Of a stretch of DNA of 64,000 bases, positions 25,320 to 32,689 are shown in pieces. The notes below the pieces were generated by a model. It saw only the letters and a list, made by a program, of their open reading frames with translations, was not told the origin of the DNA and made no database searches. A program made the translations under genes and the position numbers. Position 1 is the stretch's first letter. Each line of letters begins with the position of its first letter. The DNA comes from Limnothrix sp. FACHB-406 (GTDB taxonomy: Bacteria > Cyanobacteriota > Cyanobacteriia > CACIAM-69d): the NCBI RefSeq assembly GCF_014698235.1, contig NZ_JACJSP010000005.1:186001-250000 (forward strand), in the 5' to 3' direction.

Positions 25320-26332
25320 GGCAAAAATCCTAGCGCCAATAGCCCGATCGCCCCGCATAACCACCCCAAAAAGACCACTCGGGTCAACCCCAAAGCCGAT
25401 CGCACGGTCTCCGGTTCGATCGGTCGCTGGGGGTCTCCCAACAGGGGCTTGTATTTCACTTGACCGCGATAGCGATTTTCGCCCCCCAGTTGCACCCCCA
25501 AGGCCATCGCATAGGCGCACTCGCTCCAGCCGGAATTGGGACTAGGATCCAGCGCCCCATCCCGCCGACAGCGACCCCAAACCTGCAAGGGCTTTCTTGA
25601 AATCAGGGCGATCGATCCCACGGTTAATCGACAGGGCAACCAAGTGAGGTGATCTTCCAGGCGAGCGCTGAACCAACCCAAATCCCGATGGCGTGAGTCC
25701 TTGTAGCCCACCATCGAATCGAGCGTGCTGGCGGCCTTGTAACCCAATGCCACCGCTGCGATCGCCCCAGGGCCCCACCCAAAAATTACCGTTGCCCCAG
25801 CACCCACCAAGGCCCAAAACAACGGCCCCAACACGCCATCCACGGCATTTTCCGCCACGGTTTCCAGCACAGCTCGCAAAATTTCTGGGCGATCGAGATG
25901 CTCTGTTTCCCGGCCCACGTAGCGACTGAGGCGCGATCGCGCTTCCGGCAAATCCTCACGGGCCAACGGTTCCAACACATCTTCCGCCGCATCCCGCAAG
26001 CTGCGACCCGCAAAGCAAGCCGCCACCATCACCGCCTCGACCCCTAAGCCCAAAATGGGGTTCAGCTTGCAGGCTAGCGACCCGATCGCCCCAGCCAGGG
26101 CCCCTGCGCCCCCGATCGTGGACAATGCCAGCCCCACCCCTAACCAGCGCTGAACCCGATCGGGAGTGGCCAAAGACCAAACCCAACGACGGTAGCGATC
26201 GATCCATGCCCCGATGACCTGCACCGGATGCACCCAACTCCAAGGGTCACCCACCAGCCAATCAATCACCGCCGCCAGTCCCAATACCAGGATTGATCGG
26301 GTTGGCTCTCCCATGCCAATCAATCCGTTCAT
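25316..26332 (-). CDS. cbiB: Adenosylcobinamide-phosphate synthase CbiB
   Basis: This 338-residue membrane protein has the family N-terminus LAAVIDWLVGDPWSWVHPVQ and the conserved ETVAENAVDGVLGPLFWALVGA and KAASTLDSMVGYK elements. CbiB attaches aminopropanol (or its phosphate) to cobyric acid in the inner membrane, so it uses the product of the downstream CobD. The two genes overlap by four bases and share a terminator. The spacer upstream leads directly into the decayed insertion sequence. Confidence 0.93.
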   Translation of the reverse strand: MNGLIGMGEPTRSILVLGLAAVIDWLVGDPWSWVHPVQVIGAWIDRYRRWVWSLATPDRVQRWLGVGLALSTIGGAGALAGAIGSLACKLNPILGLGVEAVMVAACFAGRSLRDAAEDVLEPLAREDLPEARSRLSRYVGRETEHLDRPEILRAVLETVAENAVDGVLGPLFWALVGAGATVIFGWGPGAIAAVALGYKAASTLDSMVGYKDSRHRDLGWFSARLEDHLTWLPCRLTVGSIALISRKPLQVWGRCRRDGALDPSPNSGWSECAYAMALGVQLGGENRYRGQVKYKPLLGDPQRPIEPETVRSALGLTRVVFLGWLCGAIGLLALGFLP

Positions 26333-26410
26333 TCCTAAATTTAGATAAAAAATTATCAGTAATCCAGCTTAAACCAACTCATTCGCCTATTTTTAGGATA
26401 CAGCCTTTGC

Positions 26411-27276
26411 CTATAACAAATAGCACGATATAGTTATCAGTGTAGTGGAGTTGTCATCAGGAAAACTCATGAGTCTTTATTCGCTGAACTTGCGCCGAAA
26501 AATCGTAGAAGCTTACGAGAAGGGAGACACTTCGATTCGGAAAGTAGCAAAACAATTTTCGATTAGCCCAGAGACAGTCAGATGGCTTCTAAACCTATAT
26601 CGCTCCACTGGAAGCTTAGCACCTAAAAAGTGTGGTACGAAGCGGGTGAGCATCTTATCTCAGCATGAAGAAGCTATTTTGGAAATTGTAGAGACTAATC
26701 CTGATTTTACATTGCGAGAGTACTGCGAAGAAGTTCAAAAAAATTGGGTGTCAGTTCTAACACAAGCATGATGCATCGATTTTTAAAGCAACATGACATC
26801 AGCCTCAAAAAAACTTACAGGAGCGAGAAAGTAATCACGGCGGAAGTGCAAGCAGAGCGTGTAGACTACTGGCAGCAAATTTTGAAGGTAGAAGCTGAAA
26901 GGCTTGTCTTCACTGAAGTTGTAACAATCAAAGGTTTGAAAGGCTCAATGAAAAAGGAAGGCTTTCTGGAGTTTATCAAAGTAAACTTGGTACCGCAGCT
27001 CAAAGTAGGTGATGTGGCTATCATGGACAACTTAAACTCTCATCATCGTCCAGAGGTAAGAGAAATGATAGAAGCAGTAGGAGCAACGGTAGAATATCTG
27101 CCAGTGTATTCACCAGACTTTAATCCTATAAAAATGATGTGGTCGCAGTTAAAAATCTTTTTGTGGAAATTCAGAACAGAAACTATAGAGGTGTTGGAAC
27201 AATTAACGAGACTAGCAGCCCGACTAGTGGATTTACAGTGCCTTAGAAACTGGTTTACTAAGTGCTGTTATTGTAC
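26411..27276 (+). mobile_element. Decayed IS630-type insertion sequence
   Basis: The element carries a broken IS630-family transposase. Its ends are approximate: TATAACAAATAGCAC near 26412 resembles the complement of GTGCTGTTATTGTA near 27262, consistent with degenerate inverted repeats. The segment is clearly more A/T-rich than its neighbours and has no HIP1 octamers, as expected for foreign DNA. Its right end abuts the truncated HepT-like gene. Confidence 0.65.
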
Positions 27277-27283
27277 CCAGTGA
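26469..27283 (+). pseudogene. IS630-family transposase, frameshifted and internally deleted
   Basis: The first part (from ATG 26469, after AGGA) has a helix-turn-helix, SIRKVAKQFSISPETVRWLLN. Near 26750 the frame shifts: SVLTQA ends one frame while VSSNTSMMHRFLKQHDISLKK continues in the next. The second part has DNLNSHHRP and LPVYSPDFNPI of the DDE domain, but the first catalytic region jumps from LVFTE straight to VVTIKGLKGS, indicating a missing block of roughly 40 or more residues, and the final acidic residue is Lys (NPIK for NPIE). It cannot be active. Confidence 0.85.
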
Positions 27284-27599
27284 TTGCGGCAAGAACTGTA
27301 TCTCAAAACCCGAAGACTTCTTGGCAACCAAGGCTGGACGCAGTAATTTAGATGCTATTTGCATGGTACTGCTTGCGGTTGGAGAAGCATTTAAAGCCAT
27401 TGACAAAAGAACAGAAGGAACATTTCTCGTTCAATATCCCGAAATTCCCTGGAAAAAGATTTTTGGACTCAGAAATTTACTAGCCCACACTTATTTTGAT
27501 GTTGACGAAGCTCAGATTTTTAACACTTGCCACCATGACATTCCAGAACTAGTGACTACGGTGCAAAAAATGATCCAAGACTCCCAAGACCAAGACTGA
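27282..27599 (+). pseudogene. HepT-like (DUF86) toxin gene lacking its 5' end
   Basis: The readable frame gives a HepT-like nuclease C-terminal part: KPEDFLATKAGRSNLDAICM, LAVGEAFK and the catalytic RNLLAHTYF (R-X4-H-X-Y). HepT RNases pair with a MntA nucleotidyltransferase antitoxin, but no MntA is present. A normal HepT would have roughly 25-30 more residues before PEDFL; that region is replaced by insertion-sequence DNA. A TTG at 27321 could start a 92-residue product missing the first helices. I treat it as a remnant of a toxin-antitoxin pair. Confidence 0.65.
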
Positions 27600-27686
27600 G
27601 CCAGACGACCGGCATCGCTAGACTCTGGCGCGATCGTATGATCAGCACGAAATCTTGATCCAGTGGGCTAGCCGCTGGACCTTGTC

Positions 27687-27733
27687 GATCGCCCCCCAAG
27701 AACCGATTACTTGGTTTGGATCTCGTCGAACAG
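27687..27733 (-). other. Duplicate fragment resembling the sbpA 3' end
   Basis: Over about 45 bases this stretch matches 28199-28243, the end of sbpA and its immediate downstream sequence, with the shared blocks GATCGCCCCCCAA and CTTGGTTTGGATCT. In the same frame it encodes LFDEIQTK-stop against IFDKIQTKQ-stop. It lies beyond the NIL-domain gene and looks like a leftover of a partial duplication. Confidence 0.5.
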
Positions 27734-27802
27734 AATGATGGAAGGGCGATCGAGTGGGTTCAGAACGCCATCAAAGCGGGGTGGTATGGTTCAGCTCAGA
27801 AC

Positions 27803-28120
27803 TCAAATTCCGTCCGGATCACCATCATCACGCCACACTTCCAGATCCAAATCGTTGAAATATAGCAAGGCGCTTTGAATTTGAGCGTTGGAGCCGCTGA
27901 GTTCTAGATCAAACCAACCATCGCTCTCTTGGTCAGATCCCAGCAGGGCTGCCAGCACATTCACCGTCAGCCCAAACCGGGAAATGATGGTGGAAATGAC
28001 GGGATCAGGGCGATAGTTACTGGGCACACGGATGCGCACCCGGACTTGTGATCGATGCCCCGATTCTGAGTCGATCGGGGAATTCGTGACCGGAGAATTG
28101 GTGTGGATGGGGTCAGTCAT
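27803..28120 (-). CDS. NIL-domain protein beside the sulfate-binding protein
   Basis: The 105-residue protein has a disordered Ser/Pro-rich start (1-25) and then a NIL domain (about 28-97, VRVRIRVPSNYRPDPVIST to YFNDLDLEVW), a small ferredoxin-like fold also found after MetN-type ABC ATPases, where it binds the substrate or a regulator. GGGAGG eight bases before ATG 28120 fixes the start. It follows sbpA by 94 bases on the same strand. A comparable small protein lies in sulfate-transport operons of other cyanobacteria, so a role in sulfate uptake control is likely but inferred. Confidence 0.82.
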   Translation of the reverse strand: MTDPIHTNSPVTNSPIDSESGHRSQVRVRIRVPSNYRPDPVISTIISRFGLTVNVLAALLGSDQESDGWFDLELSGSNAQIQSALLYFNDLDLEVWRDDGDPDGI

Positions 28121-28214
28121 CGGATTGCCTCCCGTCCAAAATCGGGATTGTGAGAATGGTGCGGGGCGATCGCGCTGGAGCCGTTGAGATCCGTGGGCGA
28201 TCGCCCCCCAAAAC

Positions 28215-29333
28215 CTATTGCTTGGTTTGGATCTTGTCGAAAATAGCTCCATCGGCAAAGAACTGCTTTTGGATGGCATCCCAACCGCCCAGTTCCTTAA
28301 CCGTGAAGAGTTTGGTCACCTTGCCAAAGCGATCGCTAAACTGCGCTTCAATGGCCGGGTCGATCGGGCGGAACCCTGCTTCCGCAAAGGCTTTTTGGGC
28401 TTCGGGGGTGTAAAGGAACTTCACGAAGGCTTCTGCTACCTCCCGAGTCCCCCGTTTGTCCACCACCTGATCCACCACGGCCACGGGGCTGTCGATCGAA
28501 ATATTCGTCGCCGGAACCACGTAATCGACCTTTTGGCCCTTGGCTTGGGCCAAAAGCAGTTCGTTTTCGTAGTTAATCAGCACATCGCCTTGGTTTTGCT
28601 TCAAAAACACGTCCGTGGCTTCTCGCGCATCCCGGGGCAAAATCGGCACATTGGCATACACCGACTTCACGAAGGATTCCGCCTTCTCCGGCGTGCCGCC
28701 CGTTTGGGTCACCGCGCCCCATAGCACCAGGAAGTTCCAGCGAGCCCCGCCCGAGGTTTTGGGGTTGGCGGTAATCACCTTCAAACCTGGTTTGGCCAAG
28801 TCGGGCCAATCTTTCACGCCCTTGGGGTTGCCCGGCCGAGTCACCAGCGCGGCCACGGACTTGTGAACAATCGCGTCGTTCGGCGCTTCCTGTTGCCAAC
28901 CGGGTTCAATTAACTTGGCCTTTTCAATTTTTTCCACATCCTGACCCAATGCCAGGGCCACCACATCCGCTTCCAAACCATCGATTACGGCACGGGTTTG
29001 GGAGCCAGAACCGCCATAGCTTTGGTTAATTTTGACCGTTTGGCCCCGTTCTTTTTGCCACTTTTCGACAAAGAGCGGAATGATTTTTTCATAGGCCGAT
29101 CGGGTCACGGCATAGGACACCAAGGTAATTTCGATCGGTTCGTTATTGGCAGCCGATGCGTTGGCCGCTGGTGTGCCCGTCGCGGGCGAGCTACCGGCAG
29201 CCGGGGAGCCGTTGGCGTTGGGATTGTTGGAGCCAGTGCAGGCGGAAATCATCCCACTCGCGAGCAAACCCATGCCCAAGCAGGCAAGCAGGCGGCGGCG
29301 GCTGGGGCGATTTAAGCGAAAAGGCACAGTCAC
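28215..29333 (-). CDS. sbpA: Sulfate-binding lipoprotein of an ABC importer
   Basis: The 372-residue periplasmic binding protein has a lipoprotein signal: basic RRR, then LLACLGMGLLASGMISAC with lipobox ISAC. A Ser/Asn/Ala linker follows. The mature protein has the SBP/CysP sequence VSYAVTRSAYEKIIPLF, INQSYGGSGSQTRAV and GARWNFLVLWG. The start is GTG 29333, nine bases after AAGGAG. The membrane and ATPase genes cysT, cysW and cysA are not adjacent, which is unusual. The NIL-domain gene follows in the same direction. Confidence 0.92.
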   Translation of the reverse strand: MTVPFRLNRPSRRRLLACLGMGLLASGMISACTGSNNPNANGSPAAGSSPATGTPAANASAANNEPIEITLVSYAVTRSAYEKIIPLFVEKWQKERGQTVKINQSYGGSGSQTRAVIDGLEADVVALALGQDVEKIEKAKLIEPGWQQEAPNDAIVHKSVAALVTRPGNPKGVKDWPDLAKPGLKVITANPKTSGGARWNFLVLWGAVTQTGGTPEKAESFVKSVYANVPILPRDAREATDVFLKQNQGDVLINYENELLLAQAKGQKVDYVVPATNISIDSPVAVVDQVVDKRGTREVAEAFVKFLYTPEAQKAFAEAGFRPIDPAIEAQFSDRFGKVTKLFTVKELGGWDAIQKQFFADGAIFDKIQTKQ

Positions 29334-29575
29334 GATGCAAAACTCCTTGCAATTAACCCTGTTTAAGCGTGGGTCGCAGGGTGGGGTAAAAAAATCGGGG
29401 GTGGGGTGATTGTACGCCCCGAATTGAATTTCCAGTAAATCAGTCGGTTTACCGGAGATTAAATCGCCTCTGAGAATAACCCATGTTGATCCAAAAGTCC
29501 AGATACCCGATCGAGTTACCGGTGTTTTGATTGCAAGGGGCTTGGTCAGGGCAGCCACACCAGTAAAACTCGCCC

Positions 29576-32152
29576 CTAAAACCAGCGATAGCGCATCAGA
29601 ATACTGAAACCGATGGCCACGGCGATCGCCCCCAGGAGCACCGATCGCAAGGGATGGGCATCGGGTGAAACCAGGCTGGTGGTGCTGGTGAGCCGACCCT
29701 GCACAAGATTCAGGCTTTCCACGTCAATCCAAGGAATGCCGCCCCGCCGCAGCCAACCGGTGACCATCACGGGGCTGCCGATCGGGAGTTCTTGGCGACT
29801 TTGACGGATCAGGGTTCCCAGCCAACCCCAACGGCTGGCCAGGTGCAAGGGCAAGAGGCCGCTGGGGGTTTGTAGCCACAGATCTTGCCATAGTCCATTG
29901 GCCCAGCCCGATCGCCCCAGGAGTCGTCCTGATACTTTCACCATCACCGCATCGATCGGGAGAGCGTTGGGTTCGGCCAAGGCGCTGGCCAAGGGCGGCC
30001 CATCCGCATTATTAAAGATCAGGGGTAAGCGGCCGCGAATTTCTGGAAAGAAGGCATTCAGCCGCAGGAAAATCCCCAGTCCACAGCCCATCCAGGCCAG
30101 GCCCCACAGCAGGGAGCGATCGGCCCACATCCAGCCGATCGGGTGGTTCAACAGCCGCCCCAATCCCCCAATCACCCACAGCAGCAGCGCCACCCCCACG
30201 CCGGCCACCATGCCCACCCAAGGCCCGGACTGTAGCCACAGGGTTTGAGGGGTGGTGGGTCGCAGGGGGCGAGCCCGGGGCAAGGGTGGCAGATAACGTT
30301 GTTGTTGGTCTTGGGCCGCTCGATCGCTGGCTTCAAATTCCGGTTCCAATCGCCAGCGCACTGCCAATTCCGCCAGGGTGGCCATTCGCTGGCCCGTGAG
30401 CGGATGGGTGTGATTGAGCTGGAGCCAAGTGCGATAGGGATTGCGTCGGCCCCAGGCCCACAGGGGTTCGGGGGGCGCGATCGGGTGGAAGCTGCCTTCA
30501 ATGGCGGCGCAGGTGGGGCTGAAGGGCAACAACAGTTCGATCGCCACCAACCAAGGGGATAGGGCCCGGTTCGCGATCGCCTGTTCCGCCACTGCCGCAC
30601 CGCACTTAACCAGGGCCCGCGCCAGGGCATTGGGATCCCCTGTTTCGGCGGCCCCGAGCCGATCGGCTTCGGCCTGGCGCGATCGACTCCAACCAAACAG
30701 GGCCCAACGCTCCACCCGATACAGCCCATAGGCCAGGGCCGACAAACCCACCGCCCCCAGCTTGGCGGGCCAAAGCTGCCAGGTTTCCGCCAATTGCGCC
30801 GCCCATTGATGCAAACCATAGGGCAGCAGCAACACCACCGTGGCCCAACTAGCGATCGCACTGTCGCCGCGATCAATCTGGCTATATTGAGCGGCCACCA
30901 AAGTTGCCAGTTCCCCATCACTCAGACCATCGATCGCCCCTTGACTAATGGCTAGGCGAGCTTGGGCCGGCAACCAACCGTAGACCACCACCACCGGCAG
31001 ATCCGTGGTTAGCAACCGGAGATAGGGAACCGGGCGATTGCGCGATCGCACCAGTCGCTGCAACAGGCGCGCCGTTTCCGGCCGCTGGGCAGACAGTTCT
31101 GAGAACTTGCGCGTTTGGCTGCCCCAACGGTGCATCACCTCATCCAACAGCCAGGGCAACCCCAAAAACAGCAGCCCCAAGGCGATCCAAGCCGAAACCG
31201 AGGGATCATCGGTGATGTAGGGCGTGGCCTCTCCCCAAATCGGCAACCAAGGCAACAAAACCGACAGCCAATCCAGCAGTTTGTTATAGGTGGCGGTTCC
31301 CAACAGGACAGACTGTTGCACGATCGAGGCCAAAAGCACGATCGCGATCGCCTGGCTCACCAACCGCTGTCCCCAAGGCCTTGGGGTCAAAGCCGTTCGG
31401 CGATCGGCTCGCCCCCCGTTGCGCCATTGAACGCTGTAGGGTTCGGGGGTTTGGGCATCCGTCGCCGCCGGAGGTTGCGTTTCCGGTGCAGTCGTCTCTA
31501 CCGTTGTCACCACCGCCATCACGGCCGGCGGGCGATCGGGATTGGAAGACAAGGACGGGGAACCGGCTACGGCACTTGGGGGAAGATCCGATTTCGATGG
31601 GGATGTTGGTGCGGTTTCGGGGGCGATCGCCGGATTCGTCCCCGGGTCAGCGCTCGCAGATCCCGATGAGGAGGCCAAAGCAGAAGACCCCGAGGCTGGA
31701 GACCCCAAAGCTGGCGATCCGGGATGAGGATTCAACGCCACCCGCACCACCTGGGTTCGCTTCCCGATCGCCTGGGGATCCGTTAGGGGCACAAATCCCG
31801 CATTTCCCGCTTCCAGGGGCACAAATCCCGGATCCTCGGCGGCTTTGGGTTTTGGGGTGAGCGGCGGTGGGGGCGGCGGCTTCAGTTGCGATCGCGCTTG
31901 GGTTGCCCATTGGCGCACCTGGGGGTTGGGATGGTTCAGCAGCAATTCACAAAGGGCGATCGCCTTGGTCCATTGCCCCACAGCTCGATAAGCCCCCACC
32001 AGGGCCGCCTGGGCCCGAGCCTGCTCTGCCCCCGTCAAGGTGGTGCTGGCCGTTTCCAATGGGGCGATCGCCGCCGCCGGTTGCCCCTGCTTCAGGGCCG
32101 CCAAACCCGCTTGGAGCTGCGATCGCGCCCCCTCTGCCCCCAACTCCGCCAT
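29576..32152 (-). CDS. TPR protein fused to an M48-like domain lacking the zinc motif
   Basis: This 858-residue protein has an N-terminal TPR-like helical repeat region (1-92), a long Pro/Ser/Ala linker (about 93-245), membrane helices near 265-340, and an M48 (HtpX/Oma1-type) peptidase-like part. Where HExxH should be it reads LVAAQYSQI (about residues 414-424), so the catalytic zinc site is gone, but the later SRSRQAEADRLGA and HPLTGQRMATL, typical of M48 proteins, remain. More helices and a beta-rich C-terminus follow. I infer a membrane scaffold derived from a protease. It ends 242 bases before sbpA begins. Confidence 0.78.
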   Translation of the reverse strand: MAELGAEGARSQLQAGLAALKQGQPAAAIAPLETASTTLTGAEQARAQAALVGAYRAVGQWTKAIALCELLLNHPNPQVRQWATQARSQLKPPPPPPLTPKPKAAEDPGFVPLEAGNAGFVPLTDPQAIGKRTQVVRVALNPHPGSPALGSPASGSSALASSSGSASADPGTNPAIAPETAPTSPSKSDLPPSAVAGSPSLSSNPDRPPAVMAVVTTVETTAPETQPPAATDAQTPEPYSVQWRNGGRADRRTALTPRPWGQRLVSQAIAIVLLASIVQQSVLLGTATYNKLLDWLSVLLPWLPIWGEATPYITDDPSVSAWIALGLLFLGLPWLLDEVMHRWGSQTRKFSELSAQRPETARLLQRLVRSRNRPVPYLRLLTTDLPVVVVYGWLPAQARLAISQGAIDGLSDGELATLVAAQYSQIDRGDSAIASWATVVLLLPYGLHQWAAQLAETWQLWPAKLGAVGLSALAYGLYRVERWALFGWSRSRQAEADRLGAAETGDPNALARALVKCGAAVAEQAIANRALSPWLVAIELLLPFSPTCAAIEGSFHPIAPPEPLWAWGRRNPYRTWLQLNHTHPLTGQRMATLAELAVRWRLEPEFEASDRAAQDQQQRYLPPLPRARPLRPTTPQTLWLQSGPWVGMVAGVGVALLLWVIGGLGRLLNHPIGWMWADRSLLWGLAWMGCGLGIFLRLNAFFPEIRGRLPLIFNNADGPPLASALAEPNALPIDAVMVKVSGRLLGRSGWANGLWQDLWLQTPSGLLPLHLASRWGWLGTLIRQSRQELPIGSPVMVTGWLRRGGIPWIDVESLNLVQGRLTSTTSLVSPDAHPLRSVLLGAIAVAIGFSILMRYRWF

Positions 32153-32228
32153 AGTTTCAACCCAAAACTAGCCAACCCAAGACGCAGAATTCGACGGTTG
32201 CTCAACCGTTCAACTTCCGAATCCAAAT

Positions 32229-32567
32229 CTAAAGGCTAGTGTGCCCATCAGGCTCCCCCGGCCGCCACCGATAGACCCGCAAATTGACCCGATCGGCTGC
32301 ATCAAACTGCACCCCCTCCCGTTCCAGCAACGCCCGCTGCAAATAATCATTGCCCTGCCGAAACGGTGAGTAGGAAATTTCCCCCCGCGCATTCACGACC
32401 CGTTGCCAAGGAATGTCTCGATCGTCCCCCGCCACCCGTGCCAGGGCATAGCCCACTAACCGCGCCTTGCCCGCCAAGTTGGCCAGCTCGGCCACTTGCC
32501 CATAGGTTGCCACCTTGCCTGGGGGAATTTGCTGAACCACCGCATAAATTTGGGCATAAACCGTCAT
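32229..32567 (-). CDS. Alkyltransferase-like DNA-binding protein (ATL)
   Basis: The 112-residue protein matches the C-terminal DNA-binding domain of O6-methylguanine methyltransferase: IPPGKVATYGQVAELA, then RLVGYALA. The active-site PCHRVV is replaced by PWQRVV, Trp for Cys. Such ATL proteins bind O6-alkylguanine without transferring the alkyl group and hand lesions to nucleotide excision repair. Start ATG 32567; GAGGAG lies about 15 bases upstream. The gene stands alone between the TPR/M48 gene and dnaB. Confidence 0.88.
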   Translation of the reverse strand: MTVYAQIYAVVQQIPPGKVATYGQVAELANLAGKARLVGYALARVAGDDRDIPWQRVVNARGEISYSPFRQGNDYLQRALLEREGVQFDAADRVNLRVYRWRPGEPDGHTSL

Positions 32568-32689
32568 TGAATTGCCATTGCTCCTCAACCGCCCGATCGC
32601 TATTCAAGCCGATACTCAAGCCAAGATCAAAGCCAAAATCTAAAATCAGACTTTCAATAATATTCGCTAAGATTTCAGCCAGGTTTCAC

